From Mesorhizobium sp. INR15 (GTDB lineage: Bacteria; Pseudomonadota; Alphaproteobacteria; Rhizobiales; Rhizobiaceae): DNA of 64,000 nucleotides. The stretch spans positions 186,001 to 250,000 of the forward strand of contig NZ_CP045499.1 in NCBI RefSeq assembly GCF_015500075.1. Direction: 5' to 3'. Positions 7,446 through 16,094 of the stretch are shown here, one piece after another. The translations under genes were made by a program, and so were the position numbers. Numbering within the stretch: position 1 is the first letter of the stretch; each line of letters opens with the position of its first letter. Under the pieces are notes generated by a model. It did no database searches. It saw nothing but the letters and a program-made list of their open reading frames with translations, and was not told the DNA's origin.

Positions 7446-8713
7446 TCGTCACCGGTTTGCGCCGCAGGCCCTGTGATGCAGGCGTCAATCTGAGTCCGAA
7501 TATACACTGCTTCGGCAGCCGTTCTGGAAAGCGCGATCGCCCTGTCAAAGGCGACCTTTGCTTCGTGATTGCGCCCGAGTTTGAGCAACAGCGACCCCCT
7601 CACTCCGAAGTAGTTGAAATAGCCTGAGAGCGCGTCTTCCAGGGGACCGATCAAATCCAGGGCGGCCTGTGGGCCGGATATCTCCGAAACGGCTACCGCC
7701 CTGTTCAAAGCAACTACCGGCGACGGCTGTCTCTTCTCGAGCGCACCGTAGAGACGTTCGATCTGTAACCAATCCGTTTTGCCTGGCGTTGACTGAAGAT
7801 GTACGGCGACAAGCGCCGCTTGGATTTGATAGGGGCCAGTCAGGCGGTGGCGCATCGCCTTGTCGATCAATGACAAGCCTTCGGCAATGAGTTCCCTGTC
7901 CCACAGGTCGCGTTCTTGATGCCCCATCGAGACCAAACCGCCATCTGGGTCAAATCGGGCACGCCATCGCGCTTGGTGAAGGAGCATCAAAGCTGCAACC
8001 CCCATCAATTCCGGCTCTGAAGGAAATAAGCCAAGCAGCAGGCGTGCCAGCCTTATCGCCTCGATGCATAGCGGCGACGGCCCTGCCTGCCCGGAGCTAG
8101 CGGTGTATCCTTGATTGAACATCAGATAGAGAATCCCTAGCACGCTCGTAAGTCTCTCGGCGCGTTCGGCAGCGCCAGGCAGTTCGAACGGGAGGCCAAC
8201 AGCGGCAACCGCGCTTTTGGCCCGGGTGATACGCTGCTGCATCGCCCGCTCGCCTACAAGAAAAGCCCGGGCGATTTCCGTTGCGCTCATGCCACAGACG
8301 ACGCGCAGCGCTAAGGCGATTTGCTGTGTCAGTGGCAGGGCCGGGTGGCAGCACATGAAGAGCAGGCGCAAAATGTCGTCGCGGTAGTGCAATTCGTCCA
8401 GACGCTCGACGGCAAGCATCTCGCCATCGTTGCGACCAGCAAACAGCGTGTCGTCAACCGAAAGCGGCGCAGCACGCTTGGCTCGGCGGACGTCTTCAAT
8501 ACCGGCGTTGCGGCCAACGAGCATCAGCCATGCGGTCGCATCACGAGGCCGCCCGTTTTTTGGCCAGCTCTTGAAGGCCCTGATACAGCTATTCTGGAAA
8601 GCATCTTCGGCGAGGTCGATATCCCTGAAATATCGCATCAGCCCAGCCATCACTCTGGGTCGGACACATACCAGTATCTCACCGATCAGCGCGGCATCGG
8701 AACCTGGGTTCAT
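7442..8713 (-). CDS. ECF42-type RNA polymerase sigma factor
   Basis: A 423-residue extracytoplasmic-function sigma factor of the long type. Residues ~1-90 are sigma region 2 (DIDLAEDAFQNSCIRAFKSW), ~100-165 are region 4 (LPLTQQIALALRVVCGMSATEIARAF), and the C-terminal ~230 residues are the tetratricopeptide-like SnoaL/TPR extension of ECF42 (FNQGYTASSGQ, VVALNRAVAV, LLLKLGRNHEAKVAFDRAI). ECF42 members have no classic anti-sigma factor and sit next to DGPF proteins, as here. The start ATG overlaps the stop of the DGPF gene by 4 bases (ATGA). Confidence 0.92.
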   Translation of the reverse strand: MNPGSDAALIGEILVCVRPRVMAGLMRYFRDIDLAEDAFQNSCIRAFKSWPKNGRPRDATAWLMLVGRNAGIEDVRRAKRAAPLSVDDTLFAGRNDGEMLAVERLDELHYRDDILRLLFMCCHPALPLTQQIALALRVVCGMSATEIARAFLVGERAMQQRITRAKSAVAAVGLPFELPGAAERAERLTSVLGILYLMFNQGYTASSGQAGPSPLCIEAIRLARLLLGLFPSEPELMGVAALMLLHQARWRARFDPDGGLVSMGHQERDLWDRELIAEGLSLIDKAMRHRLTGPYQIQAALVAVHLQSTPGKTDWLQIERLYGALEKRQPSPVVALNRAVAVSEISGPQAALDLIGPLEDALSGYFNYFGVRGSLLLKLGRNHEAKVAFDRAIALSRTAAEAVYIRTQIDACITGPAAQTGDD

Positions 8714-9078
8714 GTCACGCGTCGGACCGCCAGGATAGGCCTTACCTCGTAGCCGCTACCCCACGGGTTGGCGGCGGAGAGCTTCTTTGCAAAGTCGATA
8801 GCAGTATCTAGAGCATCGCAATCGACCATGTAGAATCCGACCAGATGCTCCTTGGATTCGATGAATGGCCCGTCCACCACCATGGCCTCGGCGCGGCCTT
8901 TACGGACAGACACAGCTGACGTCACTGGCTGTAGGCGAGCCGCCTGGGTCACGCAGCCGCTAAACGCCTCGCAGACAAGGTCGAGTCGTTCGATCACCTC
9001 ACGATCCTTATCGGGCGTCCAGCTGGCAGAGGCCAAGTCTTCGGCTGTGAAACAGAAGATGGCATATTTCATCGACAT
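8710..9078 (-). CDS. YCII/DGPF-domain protein
   Basis: A 122-residue YciI-like protein with the name-giving motif VVDGPFIESKEHLVGFYMVD. The N-terminal MKYAIFCF strand and the C-terminal YEVRPI strand complete the ferredoxin-like fold. DGPF proteins are the conserved partners of ECF42 sigma factors; their role is unknown. The start at 9078 has GGGAG 9 bases upstream; the longer frame from 9102 has none. It lies between the VOC gene and the sigma gene in one minus-strand operon. Confidence 0.9.
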   Translation of the reverse strand: MSMKYAIFCFTAEDLASASWTPDKDREVIERLDLVCEAFSGCVTQAARLQPVTSAVSVRKGRAEAMVVDGPFIESKEHLVGFYMVDCDALDTAIDFAKKLSAANPWGSGYEVRPILAVRRVT

Positions 9079-9098
9079 GTTTGCTGTCTCCCGCGCGC

Positions 9099-9878
9099 TC
9101 AAGATGCTTTTGGCCCAACGAGCGCGAACACCGCCCCCTGACGGTCAAAGCATCGCAGCGTGAAGTCACCGTCTGGAACCTCTCGCAGCTCGTCAAAAAC
9201 CTTGCCGCCCTCGGCCACAACCCTGTGCGCGGCCGCTTCTATGTCGTTGACCCGAAAGAATGGGCTCCACAAAGACTGAGAGATTTCTTGCGGCCGCCGC
9301 GCGATCCCCCCAGCGGGCTCATCGCCGGTCGAGAAAATCAGATAAGGTCCGGCCGCGCCCATGTCGATTGTCTGAACTGACCTCCATCCGAAGGCATGGC
9401 GATAAAACGAAAGCGCCTCTTGCGGGTTGCCCGTATAGAGTTCATGCCAAGCAACGTGGCCGTTCAGCGTTGAATCAGCTTCAGTACGGCTGGCGCTGCC
9501 TGACGACGACGCGAAAAGCCCAATCGCGGCTCCCTGCGGATCGCCGACAATGGCAAAACGGCCTATGCCTGCCGCATCGCATGGCGCCAGGCGCACAACG
9601 GCGGCGAGCTCATGCATCATCGCGACCACCGCGTCAACATCCTTCACAGCAAGATAGCCGACCCAACCCGAGAGGGCGCCGCTGCCATCCGAGTAGGCAA
9701 CGGTATCGACGATCGCGGCGGTGGGGCGTTCGCCGGCGCTCAGAATTTTGTAAGCGACATTATCGACCACCATGTCGCCAGCAGTGAAACCAACCACGTT
9801 GACGTAAAAGTCCGCCGCTGCCCCAATGGCAGTGGTAAGCAGTTCGTACCAGACGAAATTACCTTCGATGTCGGCCAT
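9099..9878 (-). CDS. VOC family protein with two glyoxalase-like domains
   Basis: A ~259-residue protein with two tandem VOC domains. Domain 1 begins GNFVWYELLTTAIGAAADFY and ends FAIVGDPQGAAIGLF; domain 2 begins GHVAWHELYTGNPQEALSFY and ends FDRQGAVFALVGP. This W-x-E-L / DP-x-G-A pattern is the hydroxylase/bleomycin-resistance-like branch. The start is uncertain: ATG 9878 has GGAG 11 bases upstream, ATG 9887 has it only 2 bases upstream. It is first in the operon with the DGPF and ECF42 genes, so it is likely the same stress module. Confidence 0.85.
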   Translation of the reverse strand: MADIEGNFVWYELLTTAIGAAADFYVNVVGFTAGDMVVDNVAYKILSAGERPTAAIVDTVAYSDGSGALSGWVGYLAVKDVDAVVAMMHELAAVVRLAPCDAAGIGRFAIVGDPQGAAIGLFASSSGSASRTEADSTLNGHVAWHELYTGNPQEALSFYRHAFGWRSVQTIDMGAAGPYLIFSTGDEPAGGIARRPQEISQSLWSPFFRVNDIEAAAHRVVAEGGKVFDELREVPDGDFTLRCFDRQGAVFALVGPKAS

Positions 9879-10203
9879 GTCGTTCATGTCTCCAGTTGCT
9901 AGACCAAGGACGTTCCGGCTCGGCGCGTTACGACATGGCATGGCAAATAAATTGCCCAAACGAGGCCGATTTCCTGTCGACCTGGCTTTGATCGATTTTG
10001 TGACATGATTGCTCTGCCCGTTGAGCGGTGAGCGGCCAGGGACCGCGGCGGCGCAAGGGGCCTGCGCTCGGCAGCGTCATGCAAGACGTGCCGTGAGCAT
10101 TATTGCTTCGTGACGGGCAAACATTGGTGTTCCGAATGAACTCGACGGCCCGCACATGTTGGTGTGGCCATCAGTACAGGCGATTAGAAGCGGCCAAAAG
10201 CCG

Positions 10204-10524
10204 CTATGACTGCACCCGGCGGTCGATCACCTCGTGGTGGACTGCGTGACTGTCGAAATGGCTCAGCACAGCGCGAGCGGTCGCGGGAACGTGGCTAGCG
10301 GTATAGTCTTCGCCCATGAAATCGCGGACAGCGTCCAAGCTATCGAACCACATCAGGGTTGTGAATTCGACTTCATCCGTGTGGTCGTGACGCATCAGGT
10401 CGATATGTCGAAAACCAGGGATGTTGCGAGCTTCGATGTCGGGGATGACCTGACCACGCACCACCGCTTGATAGCCATCGGCATTTTGCTTGCTCGTCCA
10501 GCCGCGCCAAATCCTACAAATCAT
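10204..10524 (-). CDS. antibiotic biosynthesis monooxygenase-like (ABM) protein
   Basis: A 106-residue dimeric alpha/beta-barrel-type protein. It begins MICRIWRGWTSKQNADGYQ, has a central FTTLMWFDSLDAVRDFMGED strand-helix and a C-terminal H-F-D-S-H-A-V-H-H segment, all typical of ABM/EthD-like proteins. Members are cofactor-free monooxygenases or stress proteins. ATG 10524 is taken over GTG 10536. It stands alone, in the same direction as the VOC and GNAT genes around it. Confidence 0.75.
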   Translation of the reverse strand: MICRIWRGWTSKQNADGYQAVVRGQVIPDIEARNIPGFRHIDLMRHDHTDEVEFTTLMWFDSLDAVRDFMGEDYTASHVPATARAVLSHFDSHAVHHEVIDRRVQS

Positions 10525-10704
10525 TCTTTCGCCCACTATTTGACCTGACCTTCATAACATGACTCCGTGAAGGATAGCTATCCGATGCAGCTTCGCGTGA
10601 CACCGTCTATGTGTATTTTGCCGGTGTCCAACGTAGCGTAGGACGGCTACATTGGTCAAGTGAGTTGGCGGTTCTGGTAATCACTGGCACATGTGGCTCG
10701 CGAC

Positions 10705-11706
10705 TTACCATTTTACGTACTCAAGCCAGGCCTGTCGGAAACCACGCGATTCGTAGAAGCGAATGGCCGAAGAATTTTGTGCTACCGCCCCGATGACTTG
10801 ATCGACCGCACCATGCCTGGTGACAATCTCGTCCACGCGGTCCAGAAGCGCTGCGCCGACATGTTGTCCACGGTGGTCGGGCGATACGATCAGAAATTTT
10901 GTCTCTGCGACACGCTTTCCGGTTTCCCATTTGTCCGAAAGCCCAAAGTCCTCGCCACCTTCATGAATTGCGGCAGAGGCAAGGCCGACGATTCTCGAGC
11001 CCGCACGGGCCACTAACAAAAGACCTTCCCTTGCGCCTTTCTCCAACAATCCACGAATCACAGACCAGGAAGGTACATCTTCAACATAAGGGCCGAGGTT
11101 CGGCGAAACGAGCTGGTGATGATGGTGCAACTCCAACCACAGCGGCTTGAGTGAGGTCACCAAATCGACGCCAGCAACCTCAATATGGTGCTTTCCGTGA
11201 AATCGGACGGGCTCTTCACTTGGTCCGAAGCGGACCATAGTCAACCAGGCGGCTTTGAAACCCCGTTTTGAAAGGAAACGGATACCAGTATCATTTCCCG
11301 CAGTAACACCTGCCAGTCTGGCCGACATGCCAAATCTTGAAATTCTCTCTTCCATGGCGGTGAACAGGTTGCGGCCTATCCCTATCCCACGGTATTCTGG
11401 CCGCACGAAGAAGGTGAGCACCTTCCACAGGCTGGTCGGCTGCTGGAATGTTGCCGACCATTGCATGGGCTGCATTGCACAAACAACATAGGCAATATCG
11501 CGCTCGCCGTGGGTGACTATCCAGCCGTAAGCGCCCCCTTTCTTGAATGCTGTTTCGTATCGGCGGCGAATTGCTTTCCAACCGTCATGAGCCGTCACGG
11601 TAGCAACCCGAGGCGCGCAGCCTTGGCACCCAACGTGTTCGACCCGCCAAAGCGTTTCGAGCCTATCAAGGTCGGAGAAAGCGAGCTCGCTAAGGTCGAA
11701 TAGCAA
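10705..11706 (-). CDS. GNAT-family N-acetyltransferase, two tandem domains
   Basis: A 333-residue protein with two GNAT folds. Domain 1 (about 1-160) has the acetyl-CoA loop FFVRPEYRGIGIGRNLFTAM; domain 2 (about 175-333) has LIVSPDHRGQHVGAALLDRV followed by IRFYESRGFRQ. The R/Q-x-x-G-x-G/A loops are present in both, so both may bind acetyl-CoA. The start is a TTG at 11706 with GGAG 7 bases upstream. The acceptor substrate is unknown. Confidence 0.85.
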   Translation of the reverse strand: MLFDLSELAFSDLDRLETLWRVEHVGCQGCAPRVATVTAHDGWKAIRRRYETAFKKGGAYGWIVTHGERDIAYVVCAMQPMQWSATFQQPTSLWKVLTFFVRPEYRGIGIGRNLFTAMEERISRFGMSARLAGVTAGNDTGIRFLSKRGFKAAWLTMVRFGPSEEPVRFHGKHHIEVAGVDLVTSLKPLWLELHHHHQLVSPNLGPYVEDVPSWSVIRGLLEKGAREGLLLVARAGSRIVGLASAAIHEGGEDFGLSDKWETGKRVAETKFLIVSPDHRGQHVGAALLDRVDEIVTRHGAVDQVIGAVAQNSSAIRFYESRGFRQAWLEYVKW

Positions 11707-12332
11707 GGGCCGGCTCCGCTGGTAGCTTCAATGAAATATCACAAGGCGACGCTCGGTCATGGAAAGCCATTCCCCGACAACAATTGCGCAGCCCATGGCG
11801 ACCAGGAATGCTCCGTCGAGGGCTTGTACCCTTCGAGCCCCCAACGCGCACGTTGCCACCCACCTTAAGTTACCACTCGTCTATCGACCCTGCTCAACAT
11901 CGATCCAGACTAGGCAACCAAGGCGGCGTCGACTGGTAGATGTCACTGCGAGACTGAGCTTCCGCCTCTGCACAGCCAAGCTCAGCATACAGCCAGCAAA
12001 CGCCAGCAGATTTGGCCCCGAGCTCGCCGTTACCTGTTTCATCTCTGAACCCCGCCCGAGGCATTCGGACTGCCAGCAGCCGACGCAGCAATTGATACGC
12101 TATGGCCATGTCTCCGGTCAAACGCATTTAGATGGTTACAAGCAAATTGGACACTGGGACGGTCAACCTCTTGGGGATCTTCCGCGTTCCATGCATCACC
12201 ATGCGCAACGATCGAAAGATGCGATGCCGAGATTCCGATCCCTCGCCATCAGCCGGCGGCATCGAGTCGAACAATGCAGTGATGCATTTTCCGGACCAAA
12301 TTTGTGCCGAAAAGCGGACATTCGTTGCAGGC
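11707..12332. other. region without a supported gene
   Basis: About 620 bases with no convincing gene. A minus-strand frame (11894-12127) begins next to the second TTTAGATGGTTACA repeat and could be a decayed partner, but has no recognisable domain. The rest looks like remnant DNA between the GNAT gene and the broken AraC gene. Confidence 0.4.
12116..12144 (+). repeat. 29-base repeat with TTTAGATGGTTACA, copy 2
   Basis: The second copy of the segment at 6759-6787 (three mismatches). No CGNR-like gene follows it, so it may be the stranded promoter or operator of a lost gene, or a target site of the CGNR regulator. Confidence 0.5.
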
Positions 12333-12512
12333 CTAACCCATCATAAACCGTCTTGACGCATGTGGATTTAAAGCGCGGGAGGCGTTTCTGAATTCCGTAG
12401 GTGTCTGACCTGTTTGGCGCTTGAAGGCCCGGCTAAAGTGTTCAGCATTGGTGAAGCCACAGCGAAACCCTATCTCGCTCATATGCAAGTCGCTAACCTC
12501 AAGCAGCGTCTT
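12333..12512 (-). pseudogene. AraC-family regulator, C-terminal fragment cut by IS3 element
   Basis: The fragment encodes the last ~59 residues of an AraC/XylS regulator: VSDLHMSEIGFRCGFTNAEH, then FSRAFKRQTGQTPTEFR is the second helix-turn-helix with the family signature. It stops abruptly at the left end of the IS3 copy at 12513. The rest of the gene is not found on the other side of the IS, where a TadG-like fragment lies instead, so DNA was lost or rearranged there. Confidence 0.75.
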
Positions 12513-12578
12513 TGAGGTGGTGCCGGATTTTGAGACAGGGGCATAAGGTGGATCGCCCGATGAAGAGGACGATCCAGT

Positions 12579-12860
12579 ATGAAGACACGCAGACGGTTTA
12601 CGGCCGATTTCAAGGCCAAGGTTGCGCTTGAGGCGATCCGCGGCGAGCGGACGATTTCTGAACTGGCGACGAAGCATCAGCTTCACCCCAACCAGATCAC
12701 GCAGTGGAAGCGGCAGGCCATCGAGAACCTGGCCAAGGCGTTCGACGACAAGGCCGCGGATGCGCAGGTCGGCCGGGAAGCCGAGGTAACGAAGCTTCAC
12801 GCCAAGATCGGCCAGCTCGTGGTCGAGCGGGATTTTTTGGCCAAGACCTTCGATCGCTGA
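12579..12860 (+). CDS. IS3-family transposase OrfA, copy 1
   Basis: A 93-residue protein with the HTH_Tnp_1 fold: RRRFTADFKAKVALEAIRGE, then LATKHQLHPNQITQWKRQA is the DNA-recognition helix. The C-terminal VTKLHAKIGQLVVERDFLAK is a leucine-zipper dimer helix. It binds the IS ends and, in this family, fuses to OrfB by a -1 frameshift to make the transposase. The downstream OrfB frame overlaps. Identical to the protein at 42714-42995. Confidence 0.93.
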   Translation: MKTRRRFTADFKAKVALEAIRGERTISELATKHQLHPNQITQWKRQAIENLAKAFDDKAADAQVGREAEVTKLHAKIGQLVVERDFLAKTFDR

Positions 12861-12877
12861 GCCTGGATCGGAGGAGA

Positions 12878-13714
12878 ATGATGATCAATCCCGATCACCC
12901 ACGGCTCTCGATCCGCCGCCAGTGCGAGCTTGTCTCGATCTCGCGGGCGTCATTCTATCGACAGCCCGTCGACGAGACGCCCGAGACCCTCAAACTGATG
13001 CGCGTCATCGACGAGGCCTTCATGGAAATGCCCTGGTATGGCTCCAGACAGATGGCGCGGCATCTGCGGCGTCAGGGTTGCTGCGTCGGCCGCAAGCGGG
13101 TCCGGCGGCTGATGCGCAAGATTGGCTTATCGCCGATCTACCAGGCGCCGAAGACCAGCACGCCGCATCCTCAGCACCGCATCTATCCCTACCTGCTGCG
13201 GCACCTGGCGATCGAACGGCCGGACCAGGTCTGGTGCGCCGACGTGACCTATATCCCGATGCGGCGCGGCTTTCTCTACCTCGTCGCCGTCATGGACTGG
13301 TTCAGCCGCAAGGTGCTCGCCTGGCGGCTGTCGAACACGATGGATGCCGACTTCTGCGTTGCCGCGCTTGAAGAGGCGATCGCCCGCTACGGCAGGCCCG
13401 ACATGTTCAACACGGATCAGGGAAGCCAGTTCACCAGCTTCGCCTTCACGTCGACGCTGAAGGACGCTGGGATCCGCATCTCCATGGACGGGCGCGGCCG
13501 CTGGATGGACAACGTCTTCATCGAGCGGCTATGGCGAAGCCTCAAATACGAATGCGTCTTCCTCAGCGCCTTCGAGACCGGCAGCGAGGCGCGCAAAGGC
13601 ATCGGTTCCTGGATTGACTATTACAATCGGCTGCGCCCGCACTCTACCTTCTCCGGCAGGACGCCCGACGAGGTCTATGCTATCGCAGAAATGACGGAGC
13701 TATTGGCGGCGTAG
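12878..13714 (+). CDS. IS3-family transposase OrfB (DDE integrase), copy 1
   Basis: The catalytic half of the transposase, about 278 residues from ATG 12878 (GGAGG just upstream); the open frame extends back to 12704, as needed for frameshift fusion with OrfA. The DDE triad is visible: D in VWCADVTYIPM, D in FNTDQGSQFTS, E in DNVFIERLWRSLKYE. The N-terminal helical HTH_21 region MPWYGSRQMARHLRRQG is present. No damage is seen. Identical to the protein encoded at 41860-42696. Confidence 0.93.
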   Translation: MMINPDHPRLSIRRQCELVSISRASFYRQPVDETPETLKLMRVIDEAFMEMPWYGSRQMARHLRRQGCCVGRKRVRRLMRKIGLSPIYQAPKTSTPHPQHRIYPYLLRHLAIERPDQVWCADVTYIPMRRGFLYLVAVMDWFSRKVLAWRLSNTMDADFCVAALEEAIARYGRPDMFNTDQGSQFTSFAFTSTLKDAGIRISMDGRGRWMDNVFIERLWRSLKYECVFLSAFETGSEARKGIGSWIDYYNRLRPHSTFSGRTPDEVYAIAEMTELLAA

Positions 13715-13775
13715 AAACAACCCCGATCCACCTTAGCCAAGCCGCCAAACTGTCTCACCAAGCGGGACCACCTCA

Positions 13776-13957
13776 TTCAACGTGTCCTGCCGTTGGCGCG
13801 TCAGTTCGGTGTAGTCGACGCCTATCGCAAGGGCACCCATCAGCGGCACCATCGCCAGCACTGTCATCAGTGCATAGTTGCCACGCCTGTCGCTTCCGAA
13901 TTGTCTAATCATACTCCAGATGCTCCGCCGACCCAATTTGAATCGCCAAATTCCCAC
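13776..13957 (-). pseudogene. TadG/Flp-pilus-type membrane protein, N-terminal fragment cut by IS3 element
   Basis: About 60 residues: a basic start, IRQFGSDRRGNYALMTVLAM, then VPLMGALAIGVDYTELTRQR. This is the conserved N-terminus of TadG/TadE-like pilus assembly proteins, in which a G-N-x-A motif precedes one membrane helix. Translation runs into the right end of the IS3 copy and stops. The remainder of the gene is not in the window. Confidence 0.7.
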
Positions 13958-14693
13958 AAAACATTAAATTTCAGGTTGGTGAGATGTGTCCAATATCAAC
14001 AGCGCTTTTTGATGCCTGTTAACCAAGGGGCGGGGCCGGTAGGCCATATCTACATCAAGACATGGCGGGCCAAACCCGCAGTTCGCCGTAAGGGGATGGG
14101 TGTAACCGGTTCGAAGCAGACGACTAATTCCGCAAACCCTGCACCCCAGCGATATGGGCGACAGGGGCGGATTTTCTGATACGAAGCGCGAGCCATGGCC
14201 TAGAGAAAATTCAGTGCCGACAACGCGATGCGTGATGCGTGATCGGATAGGAGCTTTTCAGCGTTTCGTGCGAAAGGATCGGCGACGGCGTCGCGCACCA
14301 GTGCAGCCAAACCATTGGGACCTGTCAGGTCGTGTGAAGCTCCGCATATAGAGGGTTTTTAGATTGGCGGCGCGGTAGCCGCCGAACGAGATGCGCCATG
14401 GTGCGAGCGTCGATAAAAACTATTGGACGAAGCCGCAGGCCACAGCGCTGCCTCCATGGAGATTGAATGCTGTGTTCCTGTGCGAGAGGCTGTCGATCGG
14501 ACTGCGGGGCATGATCGGAATCGGCGCAGCGACGAAGGTTCAATGCCAAAATATACCGCGGTAGATCGGCAGGCCGGAAAGAGCAGTGCATTGCTGTCGT
14601 GAGAATGAATACGGCATCGGAGCAAGATTCCGCAAACGTATGACATTGATTATGCTTACAAAATCATCGAATTGGCCCCTGCAGGTCGCTGGT
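13958..14693. other. region without a supported gene
   Basis: About 735 bases between the TadG-like fragment and the histidine kinase. Short frames on both strands are Arg- and Pro-rich and overlap each other, with no domain or ribosome site. I see no gene here. Confidence 0.4.
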
Positions 14694-16094
14694 TCAACGG
14701 TAAGCTTGGCTTCCGCTTCGTATTTGCGAAGTCGACGATTTCGTGACCGGAAAGCTTACTACCACCGCCAAACCCGGTTGGCAGTCCTGAAGAACAGCAG
14801 TCGCCCCGTGCAGATCGACTATGGCACGCACCAGGCTGAGGCCGAGACCGCTTCCGGGCGTGGACCGGCTGCTATCGAGCCGGTAGAGCCGCTGAAACAC
14901 CTTCTCGCGCTCCCCGGCGGGAATGCCGGGTCCATTGTCGCTGACCTTTGCCAGAATATGGTCTGCCTGCCGGATCACCGACAATTCGATGGAAGTGCCT
15001 GTGGGGCAGTGCCGCAAGGCATTTTCAACTAGATTGGCGAAGAGCTGCGTCAGCAGTTCGCGGTCCCCGTGGATTACATTTCCCGACTGAAGCGCAATGG
15101 ACGAAAGCGATTTTCCGTCATCCTCGGCAACGTCGGCGTAGATTTCGGCGATGGTTTCCACCACCTCACTGAGATCCAGATCGGTGAAGCGTGCTTTTCG
15201 CGCGCCGGCTTCGATCTGGGCGATGCGCAGTAGTGCGTCGAAGGTCTCGTTGATCTGAGTACCTTCGGCGCGCGCTTCCACCAGATCGTCGGAAACCTCT
15301 TGGCCGGAAGCGGTTTTCTGGGACGCAACATCCAAAATCAGCTGGAGGCGATTCAACGGTGTCTTCAGATCATGCGCGATGTTGGCGCTGACTTGCTTCA
15401 TACCGTCGACAAGTGCCGACAGGCGGTCGAGCGCGGCATTGACTTGGCCGGAGACAACGTCGATGTCATCGCCACTTCCTATGAGTGGAATGCGTGCGTC
15501 AAGTGTTCCATGCGAAACCTCCACCATCGTCGCGGCAATTCCGTCCAGGCGGCGCTGGACACGCGAAGCCAGCAAGGCACCTCCGGTCAGGGCCAGGCCC
15601 GTAATGATCAGCGTTCCCCAGCCAAAACTCATCAGAACGATCTGCTCCAGCTCCTCGGTCTCCGAAAGGTTGAACGCGACGGTCAGGTTGTTTCCTCCGA
15701 TCGAACCGGAATAGGCTCGGTAGGCCGCATCGGCGGGCACTCCTGGTGCATTCGCGCTGATTACAGAAAATCCTTCTGGAAGTGCCGTCGCGACAAAGTT
15801 TCCGGCTAACTGTTTGCCGGAAGAGTTGGCCAGCGAGAAGAGCTGCTCTTTCGTGGGACTCATCGACATGTGGCTTTCGACTGTTGCGATCAGATCATCA
15901 ATGTCATTGCCGCCATACGTGGCCGCTATGATCGAGTAGGTCTCGCGGATCGATCGATCGAGGCGACTATTGAGATTGGCACTCATCATCTGATACACGA
16001 TGGAGCCCGATAGCACGAAGGCAAGCACGAACAGGAACGCGAATGTCAGCGCAAGCCGGAATGGCGTGCTGCGAAGCAGGCTAAAGCGGTTCAT
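14694..16094 (-). CDS. two-component sensor histidine kinase
   Basis: A 466-residue inner-membrane kinase. TM1 is about residues 13-35, a periplasmic sensor about 36-153, TM2 about 154-176, HAMP about 177-230. The phospho-acceptor is H241 in SANIAHDLKTPLNRL. The ATPase domain has the N box NLVENALRHCPTG, G1 DNGPGIP and G2 GSGLGLSL. It overlaps the response-regulator gene by 14 bases, so they form a pair. Upstream in the same operon are a COG4705 membrane protein and a small exported protein that may shape the signal. Confidence 0.93.
   Translation of the reverse strand: MNRFSLLRSTPFRLALTFAFLFVLAFVLSGSIVYQMMSANLNSRLDRSIRETYSIIAATYGGNDIDDLIATVESHMSMSPTKEQLFSLANSSGKQLAGNFVATALPEGFSVISANAPGVPADAAYRAYSGSIGGNNLTVAFNLSETEELEQIVLMSFGWGTLIITGLALTGGALLASRVQRRLDGIAATMVEVSHGTLDARIPLIGSGDDIDVVSGQVNAALDRLSALVDGMKQVSANIAHDLKTPLNRLQLILDVASQKTASGQEVSDDLVEARAEGTQINETFDALLRIAQIEAGARKARFTDLDLSEVVETIAEIYADVAEDDGKSLSSIALQSGNVIHGDRELLTQLFANLVENALRHCPTGTSIELSVIRQADHILAKVSDNGPGIPAGEREKVFQRLYRLDSSRSTPGSGLGLSLVRAIVDLHGATAVLQDCQPGLAVVVSFPVTKSSTSQIRSGSQAYR

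Larger units (their letters stand above)
12513..13775 (+). mobile_element. IS3-family insertion sequence, copy 1 (1263 bp)
   Basis: Complete IS with related terminal repeats: the left end starts TGAGGTGGTGCCGG and the right end, read inward, starts TGAGGTGGTCCCGC. It carries orfA and orfB. It matches the copy at 41799-43061 in length and in both encoded proteins, but in opposite orientation. The flanks (TCTT left, TTCA right) show no target duplication and come from two unrelated broken genes (AraC and TadG-like), so this copy has taken part in a deletion or recombination. Confidence 0.93.
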
